Below are positions 28,383 to 40,037 of a stretch of DNA of 64,000 nucleotides, piece after piece; position 1 is the first letter of the stretch, and each line of letters starts with the position of its first letter. Where the stretch lies: contig NC_031475.1 of NCBI RefSeq assembly GCF_000006565.2, positions 4,106,522 through 4,170,521 of the forward strand, in the 5' to 3' direction. Under the pieces are notes generated by a model, which had not been told where the DNA came from, did not search any database, and saw only the letters and a program-made list of their open reading frames with translations. The stretch comes from Toxoplasma gondii ME49. Its lineage: Eukaryota > Apicomplexa > Conoidasida > Eucoccidiorida > Sarcocystidae. A program made the translations under genes and the position numbers.

Positions 28383-28795
28383 ATATATAAGTGTGTGCGT
28401 GTGGGAGTGTGAGGTGCTCTGTTTGAGAGATGAAACATTTTTTTAAACGCGGAATTCATCTCGCGTTTCCGCGGCCGCTTCGCGCGCCAAGGTCGGCTGT
28501 CAGCTCCAGCTGCTGCTCTTCTGAACGGCTACTCTCTTTTTCTTTATCTTTTCTGCCGATACCCTGCGTTGGCGAGCTTGCCTCGAGCCAACCACGGTTC
28601 CCTCCTCAACTGGTTTCTGCGTTTCGTCGCTTTTTACTCTCTCTGCAGGGAGACCCGTCCGTGAACGTGGAGAAGTTGCCTGGCCGAGCGGCGAAGGCGG
28701 CGACGACGAAGAATTTCAAAACTGCTTGGGAGAAGGCTCACCAAATGTTTCTTGAAAAACTGAAGAGCGAACCTCGAGAGCTCATGGAAGTCTAA
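27112..28795 (+). CDS. CS-domain (NudC/p23-like) protein
   Basis: CS-domain proteins of this type are Hsp90-associated co-chaperones or NudC-like cytosolic chaperones. Two exons, 27112-28032 and 28649-28795, encode 355 residues. Residues 1-145 are acidic and disordered. The domain begins near 148 with [14 protein letters not shown], the family's Y-x-W-x-Q-T opening, and continues [61 protein letters not shown]. The W-x-x-V-V-K-G-D-P ending is typical of NudC-family CS domains. A Glu/Thr/Ala-rich insert of about 55 residues interrupts it before [10 protein letters not shown]. The C-terminus is a short helix-like stretch ([14 protein letters not shown]). The start is [10 protein letters not shown] after a pyrimidine-rich leader. 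An in-frame ATG at 26917 would add a hydrophobic Phe/Leu/Ser stretch that looks like translated leader, so I reject it. Which NudC paralogue this is cannot be settled. Confidence 0.85.
28259..28391. repeat. TA/TTTATATACATA tract in the CS-domain intron
   Basis: An about 18-base TTTATATACATATA period gives way to pure TA near 28345-28391. Occupies the only intron (28033-28648). Confidence 0.8.
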
Positions 28796-28867
28796 CAAGG
28801 TTCCCCGGCTTTCGATGCTCTCTCTGAAAGAGCCCCTTACTCTCGACAAGTGCCAACCTACACACAA

Positions 28868-28990
28868 ATATACTCATCTATATATATATATATATATATT
28901 TATACATACTTATATATATACATATTTATACATATATATATATATATGTATATGTACATATATATATATCTGTATATCTATATGCACATA
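28868..28990. repeat. (TA)n-rich tract downstream of the CS-domain stop
   Basis: TA runs broken by TTTATACAT, GTATATGTACA and CTGTATATCTA. Confidence 0.8.
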
Positions 28991-29001
28991 TGATTGTAAA
29001 T

Positions 29002-29622
29002 TTATGCATGTGTGTGCATGCGGTGTGGACGGTAGAAGAGAGAGAAGAGACAGGTTGTTTTCGCTCTGTGTGTGAACTTTTTTGACGAGGATTTGCGTCG
29101 GCGAAGCATCTTTGAATGTAGTGTGAAGAACGATGTCAACGCCTGTCGCTTCGGCTGTTCGGGACCTGGAAGTCTGTGCAGATCAGGTTGCCTCACTGCA
29201 GCGCGAGCGGCGTTTGCCTGTTGCTTGATTTGTGTTGTCGAGTTTCTACGTGAGGAAACAGGTATGAGTCGCGAGTGAACTCCACAGAGTTTTGACCGCC
29301 AGAACGCAAGCGCTCCGTTTAATGCGCGACTTTCTTTGCCGTCGAGAACGGCCGCCCTTTCCGTGAAGTCTCCTGGCGCCGCGTCCGCGACAGACGGCGA
29401 CACAGGCCTGAACAGGAAGTCTCTGTCCAGCGCAGGACTCGACTTTCCAGACAAAGAAAGTCCCCCAACGCACACCTGAGCGGCCGTGAGTCGCAGGCAG
29501 TGCAGAACGATCTCAGCGGAAACCCGCAGCGAGGCAGCATCAGTGAAGAGGCGCTCCGCTCTAAAGTCCTGCCGCTCTCGAACGCGAAGGAGAGAGCGTC
29601 TCGCAATATAACGTACATTCAT
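29002..29622 (-). CDS. Unconfirmed open frame, 206 codons, unknown product
   Basis: Reads from 29622 down to 29002. Unlike the surrounding shadow frames it has balanced composition with amphipathic stretches such as SLRVSAEIVLHCLRLTAAQV and CGVHSRLIPVS. No family is recognised, no splice partner was found, and the C-terminal third is Arg/Ser/Lys-rich and unconvincing. It may be a genuine small gene, one exon, or chance. Confidence 0.2.
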   Translation of the reverse strand: MNVRYIARRSLLRVRERQDFRAERLFTDAASLRVSAEIVLHCLRLTAAQVCVGGLSLSGKSSPALDRDFLFRPVSPSVADAAPGDFTERAAVLDGKESRALNGALAFWRSKLCGVHSRLIPVSSRRNSTTQIKQQANAARAAVRQPDLHRLPGPEQPKRQALTSFFTLHSKMLRRRKSSSKKFTHRAKTTCLFSLFYRPHRMHTHA

Positions 29623-29685
29623 ATATATACATATATATATATATTTATGGATATTTATAATGTATATTTATATATGTATATTTGT
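29617..29685. repeat. (TA)n-rich tract
   Basis: TA runs with TTTATGGATATT and ATGTATATTT interruptions, overlapping the beginning of the minus-strand open frame. Confidence 0.75.
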
Positions 29686-31145
29686 GTGGACCACAGTACA
29701 TAGGCCACAACACTGAATGCAGACAATCTGTGTGTAGACGTTTCTTTCTAGGGTGAGACGCATCCGTTGTCGTAGTTCGCGCCTTTTATTATGAGCTCGG
29801 CATGTGTGAGGGTGGCTGCGTTGGCGCTTCATGTTTCTTGGAGTGTACGCATGGGCGCGCGTATTTCTCGACCTTTTCACAAAGAAGGCGGCGCGCAGAT
29901 TTTTGGAAGGAGTAAACGGAAGTTCTGCCTGGGAGTTGCACCGCCTGGACGCTGCGCCGGCGAGAGTGCCGGACGGACCCATCGACGGGCGCAGCTTCAG
30001 GTCGAAACAAGAAGAGAAACTGAGCGAGAAACAGAAGCAGCTGTTTTTCTTTCCACCGGCGAAGTTGGACAGAGAGAATGAGCCATACTGCGTGTAGCGT
30101 TTCGGGGAGTTTGGTCGGCTGCTGCCGCGCTTTTTCTCGAATTGGCCCGGCAAGAGAAGAAGGAGGCGATTTTCGACTCGTATGGCGCGGAGTCTCTCTG
30201 GCTGTGTGGACGCGAATGCAAGAAACTCGACTTCTTTCTCGACCTTTTTGCCCACCAGTTTTGTACCCCGCATGCTCCTCGCTTTTCTCCCAAGAAAACA
30301 TGTCCACTTTCGACGGTCCTTTCGCGCGAAATCACGAGTTCCGACCGCCATACTCCCGGCACCAAAACACAGCCAGCAAGCCATGCGCGGGTGTGTGTAT
30401 CGCGGGCATTATAGACCCTCGACGCTGCCGTGGTAACTCTCTTTTTCGCAGAGTTCGCGGCGGCCTCCCCGTTCCGCGCTTTTTCTCCCCGCGAAGGCCT
30501 CGCGAGTTTCTCGGAAGTTTGGTCTTTGCTGCACCTCGCTGTCCGGAAGTTCGCCTTTCTTGAGAAGAACGCGAAAACGCGCGTCCTCTGCCGCGACTCG
30601 CGGCCATCGACGACTCACCACCGTATCGCGAAGCTCACACTCGACGGCGCGAGCGCGCGCCCTCGGCTTTTTGCTCTTCTCGCGGGTGCATTCTTCTCGC
30701 AGAAGAACGCGACTCCAAACGCCTCTCGACAATGAGCCTGTGCGACCAGGTCAACGAAAACGCCTGACACTTGCCGCATGCATGAGAACTGGCGAAGCTC
30801 GACTACCTCTCTCTTGTCTGCTCCTTCTCTCTTCCAAACAGACAGAAAAACGCACACTCGCCGACAGCGACGCCGAGAAACGCCTTTTGAGTCGCAGGAC
30901 GCTCTCCAGCTGTTTTTCCTCCTCTCCTCTCCTCTTCTTCTCTCCTGATGTCCAAAAAAAATGAAGTTGCTCTGCTGTCCAGGGTAGTCGCTCTGTGACT
31001 CTCTCTCTAAGCGCGGAAGAACGACTTCCTGGAAGGCGCCCCCGAGGCAACGGCTCGCAACGGCTGGTCACCACAACTTCGTCAACCATTCTTTCGTCTG
31101 AATCTTTTTGTCCTCCGGCGTTTCGACCTCGCCTCCACCCTCGTC

Positions 31146-31330
31146 CTCTTCCACTGTCTACCTTCCTCTCCTCTCTTTCTCTTCTTTTTCCTCTGCTTCT
31201 TCTCTCTCTTTCTCTGCTTCTTCCCCTCTCTTTCTCTTCTTCTTCTCCTCTCTTTCTCTTCTTTTTCCTCTGCTTCTTCTTCTCTCTTTCTCTGCTTCTT
31301 TTCTCTTTCTCTTCTTTTTCCTCGAATCCC
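31146..31330 (+). repeat. Pyrimidine-rich imperfect tandem repeat upstream of the C2-like gene
   Basis: Repeated words CTCTTTCTCTTCTT, TTCCTCTGCTTCTT and CTCTCTTTCTCTGC in variable order, nearly free of purines on the plus strand. It ends 20 bases before the start codon at 31351 and is likely transcribed leader. Confidence 0.7.
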
Positions 31331-31350
31331 TTCTCTGTTTCTCCTTCAAG

Positions 31351-34300
31351 ATGAATTGCTCCTGGGATACGGCTGTCTGGGGGGATGCTCTGCCTCCGTG
31401 CACGCACCCTCCGTTTCGACGCCCCTCTCTCCTCCAGGGAACGCCCACGGAAGCCGACGACTTTGTCATTTCACAGGTAGGACAGCAGTCAGGTTCTCTG
31501 CAGCCATGCCACCGTCCTCTCTGCTCTTCCGTTTCTTCTCTTGTTCGTTACTTGCAGTCTCGGCCTCGCTTCCTCGTCTCTCTCAGGGACCCGTGGACTT
31601 CATCGCTTCTCCTGCTTCTTTTAGAAGGCCGTTTCAGCTTTCACAAGCGACTCCGCACTGGCGCTTCTCGCCGCGTTCTTGTTCTCTCTAATTTTCGCTC
31701 TCCTCTCCCCGTCTGTGTCGCGCTCTGTTTCCTTTTCGCTACATCCCTCATCGTTTCGCTGTCCTTTTTAACGTCTTTCCACTGTAGTCTCCTCTTCTCC
31801 TCTCCTTCCTGTCTCTCTCTTCTCTCTCTCTCGACAATTTTCTCCTGCCTTCTCTCGTTGCTTCTGCGGCTTCGGCCGTTCCCCGTGCTACGCGACTTCT
31901 CTGCAGCAGATAGGAGAGAGAAACGACTCCTGCGCAGTCACTTCGAGTCTTCAGAGCATCCCTGGTTCTCTTCGTCGAGAGAAAAGAGAACAAGCGCAGC
32001 CGTCGTGCAGAGAAAAGTGGAAGAGCGAAGCAACGACGCCTCCACTCATGCGCGCTTCTCGCTTCCCCCAGTTTGGCGTTGCCCGCCCTGTGACTCCTTT
32101 ATTTTTTTTCTTTCTCTCAATTTATTCTGCCTCCTTTTTTGCTTCGTTTTCCATGCCATTCTTCTCCCCATTCCTTTTTTTTCTTTTCCTTTTTTTTTCT
32201 TTTCCTCTTTTCCCCCCGTTTTCCCCTCGTTTTTGTCTGTTTTTCTCTTTTTCTGGTTTTGCTTCGTTTCTCCCCATGCTCCGCTTGCCGTTCCTTCCTC
32301 GTCGCCTCTCCGGTCTTCTCTTCTTCTTCCCTCGAGTGTAGAATGTAGGAGCAACAGAATGGCGCGAGCTGGAGAGCGCGAGTCCCCTCTGTCCTCTTTC
32401 CAGAACTCCAGTTCTCCTCTCGACTGCGTGCATCTCCCTCGCAGAAAACTGTCGCCCAGCAGTGCGTGGACCTGACGCCTGCGTACGCCGCCCACCTTCT
32501 CTCGGACGTATCTTCCGATACTTTTTCCGGCGCTTCCACGCCTCGCGTTCCTCCGGCTTCGGAGCTCGAGGAAAGGAAGCCTCCCAGACGTCTCTCGGGA
32601 GTCTCGCCGCCGTCGGCTCTGAAGAGGCGAGAGACGAAGGAGCCGCGGCGAGGGAGAGGGCCAGCGAAGACGCGAGAGGCGGGTGCGGAGGCAGCTGCAG
32701 AGAGCGACAAGGAAGAGAGACAATTCAAACAATTCATCCGCCAGAGGTTCACGCAACTCAACCGGGTGTGGCCAGCTCCCCGAGCAGCTGTTTTCATCAT
32801 TGGCCGATGCTCCGAGAAACAGGGAAAAAGAGGAACAGAGCAAGATCTTCCAGGTGCGTCGAGACGAGACACACGCAAAACTTCGTAAAACACAGACTTG
32901 CGGCCAGATCCGATGTCTGCAGATACATCTGAAACGGCTCCTATGATGCTCAGCATGCTCAGATGTCCTAATGGTCTGCCCTGCCATGCGCGTACTTCGA
33001 CAGGTTCATCACCTGCGCCCAAAAGGAAACTCCGGCTGTGACACACAGCTGCAAAGCTCCACATTGCATCCGTCGATATGCCTGGATAGATTTGCTTTCA
33101 TCTACAAAAGGATTCAAATACACACATGCATGCACAAATAGACGTACATTCGTTTAAGTATCATACTTGTGTGTATATATCTCGAACAAACTACACAGTT
33201 GTATACATATGTTTATGTACTGATATATATATGTATATTATATACATATATGCATATTTGTATATATGTGAATGTTTGTGTGCATATGCATTCATATATG
33301 TATATATATGTATATATATGTATATATATGCATATAAATGTGTATATATGCGTACATATATGTATATATGTGTATACGTGTATATATGTGTATACATGTA
33401 TATAAATTTATATATATATATATATATGTAGGCGTGTACGGTCGTGGGGGTGTGTGCGTCGAGTTCCTCTGATGGTTTGCATGCAACAAAAGCTTGTCAC
33501 CTTTTCACTTTAAGGTTACAGAAAGATCTCTGAAGATCTGTCGGCGTAGAGAAGAGAAATGTTCGCAAGAGTCAGTTGAGTCCCCAGCAGTGGAGCACCT
33601 CCGACACAAGATCTCTCAAGCCTCGCAACAATAACTTTATTCTTGTCAGAGTCTCCACATCGAGTTGTGACACCCCTGTTTTCATGCTGTGTCTCTGTAT
33701 ACACCTATGAGCGCGCATGGCCAGACGTAAGGTTTTCGCGTCCCCTCAACACTTACATAGGTCCCTGCATATATATATATATATATATAAATATATATAT
33801 ATATACATTTATCTGTGAGTGCGTATTTATAGCTATGCATCTCCCTTGATAAATATATATATATATATATATGGATGTACACATAGATGTGTGTAATAGG
33901 AATATAGATGCTGTTGTGTAAATGTAAATAACTCTATGTGTATATTACAGAATACGTACATATGAATATGTATACTTGTATGTATGCATACATGTCTATG
34001 TGTGTCTTGTTTAACTCTTTTTTCTGTGTTCAGTTGTCAGCGGAGGCGACCTGGTAGCCGCGGCGGAGTTTCATCAGCTTCATTCGTTATGCTTTCTCCA
34101 ACGCATGACGACGTCTCTGCATGTGCGGCGGCCGGAAGCCGCGAAGCCGGCGACGACGCCTGTTCCGCCCCGCAAGCCGCAGAGCGCTTCGCCTGCTTCG
34201 AGAGTCTCTTTTGCACCCCCACCCGAAGCAAAGGTCAAGTCTTCTGCTTCCTCCCTTCAGGGAGTTTCTCCTGTGCAACTTCCTCCTTCACCTCCTGCGC

Positions 34301-37300
34301 CTTCACCTCCTGCGCCTTCACCTCCTGCGCCTTCACCTCCTGCGCCTTCACCTTCTCCTGCTTCTGCTCCTCCTGCGCCTTCTCCTCCTTCAGTTTCTCC
34401 TCCTGCGCCTTCTCCTCCTTCAGTTTCTCCTCCTGCGCCTTCTCCTCCTTCAGTTTCTCCTCCTGCGCCTCCTCCTCCTTCAGTTTCTCCTCCTGCGCCT
34501 TCTCCTCCTTCAGTTGCTCCTCCTGCGCCTCCTGCTCCTTCAGTTGCTCCTCCTTCGCTTTCTCCTCCCGCGCCTTCGCCTCCTTCTGTTTCTCCTCCTG
34601 CGCCTTCTGCTGCTCCGCCTCCTGTCGCGAAGGAGGCAGAGAAGAAGAAGGAAGAAGAGGTCAAGAAAGAAGAAACGAAAAAGGAGGGAGAGGTGAAGAA
34701 GGAGGAAGAGAAGAAGACAGAGGGAGAGGAGAAGAAGGAGGGAGAGGTGAAGAAGGAAGAAGAGAAGAAAGAGGGAGAGGAGAAGAAGGAGGGAGAGGTG
34801 AAGAAGGAAGAGGAGAAGAAGGAGGGAGAGGAGAAGAAGGAAGAAGAGAAGAAAGAGGGAGAGGAGAAGAAGGAAGAAGAGAAGAAAGAGGGAGAGGAGA
34901 AGAAGGAAGAAGAGAAGAAAGAGGGAGAGGAGACGAAAAAACTGGAGATCGATAAGATAGATCTTTCGCAAGATGAGGCGCAAGACAAGCTTGCCGACCA
35001 ACTCGTGGCTGCGGAGAAGAGTCAGTGTGCAGATGACCCAGCAGGGACGATTGTGCAGACAGCTTTGATCTTGTCGGAAGATGAACAGAAGTGCATTAAC
35101 GCTCAAGTGGAGAAGTGGACAAAGCTGGTGATTCACATCAGCCACACCGACCGCCTTTTCTTCAAGTTCGCCAATTTTTTTTCGAAAGGCACCCTCAAAG
35201 TTCGCCTCTACTGCATTGCGTTCTACGAAAACGAAGATCCAAATTATGTAGGACTTCCCAGCAACGCGAGCTTTCGGCGTTGTTTTTGTCTGCGTCCGTA
35301 GAGGATCTGTTGTTCTCTGCTCTCGTGGTTCACGGCGTACCTCTCCGCTGCTCGACTTCTTCGACTTCCTCGCGTATCTCTCCTCTGCCCTGCGGGGGGC
35401 GGCTTATCCGACCTACGCTGGGTGAACCTTCTTCGTCTCTGGATCTCCGCGCGCTCCTCAATGGACCTGGATCTCTCTCATCTTGTCCTCCTCGCTTTCT
35501 TTCTGTAGACTACGTGCCTGGCGCTCTGCCTGCACTCTCGTTTCTCTGTCTTCGTCGAACGGTGAATTTGTGTCGGTGACTGCTTCCCTGAATCTCCCCA
35601 CAGCTCACGCCCACACTGCGCCCAGGAACTTTTCGTCTGTGTCGTTTTTCGCATTTTTCGAGGTGCTCCCTTTCTCCCTCTTCACTGCGTTGTGTCTTGT
35701 CTCTCTTCCTCCTCCCTTTTTCTGTTTGCAACATGCTTTCGTCTCGTCTCTCGGATCTCGCAGCACCAAGGGAAACCTGACTGCTGCTCATTTTACCACG
35801 GTGTCTCCTCCGCGTCCGTCCGTCTCCGTGCATGCGCATGGCTGCTTTCGTTTCGCCTCGGTTCCCCGTCAATCTGCGCTTCGCCGAGCTGTCTGGACTC
35901 TCCTTTTTGCCCACCTTCTTCCTGCAGGTATCTCTGCTGTCTGGACATCGAACGAAGCTCGCGCGCCCAGAGGTTCATCCTGCTCATCCGATGAGTCGCA
36001 TTCGATGCAAGATCAATCAAGAGGTACGTCGCGAAAAGACGTCATTGCTTCATCCACTTTCTTCTGTGTCTCGGTCGTCGCTAAGATGGTTATAGCGAGC
36101 TGTATATTTGCCTCTCGCTGGGCGTCTCGCTCGATCTTGTTCTGAATCTTGGTGTCGACTGTGTCTCCCGTCTCTGTCTCCCTCTCTCGGTGTTTGTTGT
36201 CTCCGCATCGTCCGTCTCCCTCTGTCTTCCTCGCTGTCTCTGTCGGCCTCGCGGTCCACTCCGAGTCAGCAAGCGCCCTCACTGTGCACCTGCCCCGTCG
36301 CAGGTAGCCTCGTCTCCGCTTGCGTCTGCATATGCATCTGGAAGATCTTCGACAAGCAGCGCGAGACATCATCGGCGCCTCCAAATGACCTGCGCGTGCG
36401 TTTGTGTCCAAGGTTTTTCCGTCTGTTTCGAGTGCATCCGTGTGAATTTAAAAGCGAGTGTGCCGCTGTGTTCCCCTCCTTTGACGCGCGCTGCACTGCG
36501 TTTCCCCGTCGCTCTGTTTTCAGCTGGTTCTGCCTTTCGACGCCTCGTCTCGGGGATTCTATTTGGGCGTCGTGGCAGTGATGGGCCAGAAAAAGAAGAC
36601 GGGAGAAGGCGAGTTCCGTCGCAAACTGATCGGCATGACGGAGTTGATCGACGCGCGTCGAGACAAGATCCGAGTGAGCAAAGACACCTGCCGCGTCGCC
36701 CGGTTCTTCGTGGTGCCGTCGCTCCTTTTCTCGCGTTTTCATCACCTCATTCTGTCCATCTGAGGCGCGCGACGCGATGCCTCTCACGCGCTCCCAGCGT
36801 CCTCTGCCCTGTCGCCTTTTCTGCATCTTTTGGCTCTCGTCGGCAGAGGAACCAGGAGCGAACACACTGCATGCATCAATCACTGCGTTGGGATTCCGAG
36901 CGGGAATGAGCCGTTCACTTCGTCTTCAAGACGAGCAGCTCTGAAACATGTGCGTGACCCGGACTCTCTTCGACTTTACTGGCCTCGAAGCTGCTCGGTC
37001 GAGCCGTTTCTGCCGCGGTCTGCTTGAACTGCGTTTTCTGCTGAATCGCTGAATCTTCTCTTTTTTACTCTTGTCCGGATGCCTTCGTCTGCCATTCCTC
37101 TCAGCTGCGACGAACAGTCGTATGGGCGCTGTTCGTCCCCCAGGACCTCGTCGACCATGTACCGGCACCGCAGATCACAGGTGAGAAAACAAGGTCTTTG
37201 GACGCAGGCGACGGACGAAGTGGAAGAGCAGAAGAAAAGGACGGAACAGGAGGAGAACAACCAGAAACACACATGCAAAGAAAAAGGACAGTTGCGGGGA

Positions 37301-37646
37301 GAGAACGAGGGGGCGACAGAAGGACTTTTGCAGGACCGAGAAACCTCCATGAAGTCAGTTCGAAACAGCGTGCGAGTTCAATACGTTCATCAGAGCTTGG
37401 CCCGTCGTAGAGGTGCAGAGCCTCTCGTGTGCCATTCAACTCACAGAAAACTCCTTCTCTCGTAGAACCGGTACCGTCGTTTCAACAGGAGGACACACTG
37501 TCGAAGGAAAAGTCGAGCAAACAAACCATGCGACGAAACTGCCTGTGGCAGACGCAGCGAAAAAGATACTTGAGTCGCTTCTGCATGCGCATACCATATA
37601 CATCCAACTCTACGACTGCGTACATCCACTCTATCTGCAGATATGC

Positions 37647-37678
<32 letters not shown>

Positions 37679-40037
37679 ATCAATATGCGTGCATGCGCAT
37701 ATACATAGAGACACATCCATCTCTTTTTCTTTCTGTCTGCTTCTTCTATCTATCTGTTTCAATCTCAATCTCTATCTCTTTCTGTCTGTCTGTACATTTA
37801 TGAGCATATGTGTGCATGCTTGCGCATGCACTGGTTGGGGCATCTATGCGTACATGTCCAAGTGTGTGTGGCTTTGCTTAATCGTGGTTCCGCGATTCAG
37901 CTGGCGTTGCATTTCTCTTGCGAGAAGAAAACGGGCAAGGGTAGCCTGCCCTGTTGTGCGGCTGTCGAGCGGTTCGCGACGCTTTCATCCGTCTCGAGTC
38001 GGGAGTCGACGCTGTAGGAAGCTCCCCACGACGCGCGGGCGCCTGCGGCTCTCCTCCCCCGGCGAGGCCGCTTGCTGAATTCTGGTGCCTGCGTTTCGTT
38101 GGATGCGTTTCGTTGGATGCGTTTCGTTTCTGTGCTTTGTGCAGAGAAGGTGAGCGTCTGTACACGACTGGCGTATCCTTAGATCGATTGTTCATGCAGC
38201 GTTTGGCCAAAAAAAGGAGTTTTTTGGGCGCAGAGAGCGGAAGCTCCAGGAGTGTGGTGTCGGCGGTTTGTTGCTTTCCTGTGCATTGTTCAGGAGAAAT
38301 CTTTTTCAGTGCTGAGGGATTTGAGGGAGACAAAGGTCCTCCACTGCCGAAGGAAAGCGTACTGAGGTGAGAGACACACTGGCCGGGGAGAAACGACCAT
38401 TGGAAACGTTTCTGCTGAGCCGAGGTTATTGTGTTTTCTTGTGTGTTTCCTCTCGAGCAGAGAATTTCTTCTGTCTTGTCTTTTCTGTGTTTCTGTCTTT
38501 CCGTCGCCGTTGTCTCCGTCAACGTTTCTTTCACTCTGTGGCTGCTTTTCCGGTTCTCCTTTTTCTGTCTTTCCTCGGTCTTGTTTCATGTCATCTTCCT
38601 TTTTCTTCTTGCCTCTCCTGAGCACGACCCGCTGTGCGCTCCTTCCCGCGTTCTCTTTCTTCTCTTCTCTCCACCAAAAAACTGGCCTCTATCGCCTTCT
38701 CTGCACATCTGTTTTTGCTCAGAGCCTCGTTCGACTTTGGCGGGGCGGATCGGCTGCAGGCGCAGCGCCTCGCGAAGGAGAAGCAAGGCAAAGCTCCGCC
38801 GGAGAAGCCGACTGGCTTTTTCCAGCGTCTCTTTGGGGGCCGGCAGAAGGCAGAGATTCCGCCGCTGAAGCCGGAAGACTACGCTGGGTTCCTCAAGACC
38901 TCGCTGGGGAAGATTCCTGCCCCAGCGACCCACAAACCGAGGTTTCTGAACCTTCTCGACGAGACAACACGGCCTGACGACGCAGTTCACGGCGAGCCTG
39001 AGGTGCTGCGAATCGTCCGAAACAGAATGTCGATCATGCAGAACGTCATCGTCACCGCCGCGGAGCCTGCGCCTGAATCGCAAGCCAAGCGCGAAGAGGG
39101 ACAGGCCTCCGCGAGCGACGGGAGCGCGCCGGAGGCCGGGGGAGATCGCGCGAAGCCCAGCGACGGATCCACTTCGCTCAAGAGCTCTCAAGGACGAGAA
39201 CGAACTGTGCAGGCCGCCGACTCGGCTGGGGTCCCGGTTTCAGGAAGCGGCCGACTCGGAGGGAAGGCAAAAGAAGCCGTCAGCGGACGAGAGAGCGGCA
39301 GAGGAACGACGCTGGCGCCTCCGAGCAGAGCATCCGCGAAGGCGACCAACGCAAGTACGGGAGGCAAGAAAGCCGCGGAGTCGAAAGCAGCAGGGAAGTC
39401 GAAAGCGGCAGAAGCCTCGACCCGCTCACTGCAGTCACCGCGGCCAGAGGCGAAGAGCAAGAGCGGCGCCACTGCGGAGGGGAAGACGTCGAAAGGCGGC
39501 AAACAGGGAGGCGCGCCAGCGGCAGGAAAGCAGTCGAAGAGTGCGTCGCCGACAACGAAGCAACCCAACAAAAGCGCAGCTTCGCCGAACGCGAAACTCG
39601 ATCCGAAGAGTGCAGCGGGAAGGAAGGGAGACGCCAAAGCTGCGGCACCTGCCGCGAAAGGAGACGCGAAGCAGGCGGGATTCTCTCCGCGACCGAAGGA
39701 GAATTCTCGAACTGCTGCGTCGGCCGATGCGACCAAACAGAAACAGGCTTCGCCTGCGGGGAAGCAACCGGCAAAGGCGGCAAACGCGGGGAAAATCGCC
39801 GAGACGAAAGTGACGGCGCCTCCCCCCGTGAAGAAGTCTGCGGGTGTCTCTCCGAAGGGCGCAGCGGCGAAGCCAGCGGCGCAGAAGGATGCTGGACCTC
39901 CGAAGAAAGACTCCAAGAGCGGGACAGCCGAGAAGAAAGCAGCGCCGGCGAAGCCTGTTGAAAGCGCGCCGAAAAAGGAGGCGACGGGTAAGGCGCTCAA
40001 GAAAGCGGCGCCCTCGGGACCGCCCAAGAAGGCATGA
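31351..40037 (+). CDS. Large disordered protein with a probable C2-like domain; function unknown
   Basis: Seven exons close in phase: 31351-31476, 32445-32853, 34034-35247, 35928-36023, 36524-36673, 37105-37180, 38725-40037, giving 1127 residues. Order: a short N-terminus ([17 protein letters not shown]), a Ser/Arg/Lys-rich segment, Pro-rich [10 protein letters not shown] and PPAPS repeats (about 265-345), and a Lys/Glu repeat (about 390-480). A structured region follows (about 539-700) and a long Ala/Lys/Pro-rich basic tail ends it. The structured region runs [79 protein letters not shown]. The alternating beta-strand order, the KTKL-like step and the NPVW-like INQELVLPF step are what a C2 domain would show, but the calcium-binding aspartates are not evident. 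The fold is my inference. Before the basic tail lie [16 protein letters not shown] and [15 protein letters not shown]. No signal peptide or membrane span is seen. Transcription converges with TPT1. Confidence 0.68.
33190..33430. repeat. Long TATATATGTA tract in intron 2 of the C2-like gene
   Basis: Roughly ten-base units TATATATATG recur, notably at 33296-33330, with GTGTATA and GCATATA variants, ending in pure TA near 33410-33428. Confidence 0.8.
33766..33875. repeat. Two (TA)n runs in intron 2 of the C2-like gene
   Basis: Runs at about 33769-33806 and 33852-33873 flank CATTTATCTGTGAGTGCG. Confidence 0.8.
34291..34530 (+). repeat. 15-bp and 30-bp coding repeats (Pro-rich)
   Basis: Four exact 15-mers CCTCCTGCGCCTTCA at 34291-34350, then five near-identical 30-bp units starting at 34381, 34411, 34441, 34471 and 34501. 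Each 30-mer encodes [10 protein letters not shown] or a one-residue variant. Both periods are multiples of three. Confidence 0.9.
34666..34932 (+). repeat. Coding repeat for [11 protein letters not shown]
   Basis: GAGAAGAAG(G/A)AGGGAGAG-type units encode alternating EEKKEGE and VKKEEEK blocks directly after the Pro-rich repeat. Confidence 0.88.

Larger units (their letters stand above)
28796..31350. other. Spacer between CS-domain gene and C2-like gene
   Basis: Contains TA tracts at 28868-28990 and 29617-29685, a minus-strand open frame at 29002-29622 listed separately, and short plus-strand frames around 29831-30097 with ordinary composition but no motif. From 31146 to 31350 the plus strand is an almost pure pyrimidine leader ending at the next start codon. 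No RNA gene is recognised. Confidence 0.4.

Noticed and set aside
33984..34955. Alternative plus frame giving a Cys/Ser/Phe-rich repeat
   Set aside because: Another frame of the Pro-rich repeat. The Pro/Lys-Glu frame alone joins in phase to exons on both sides and to the structured region.
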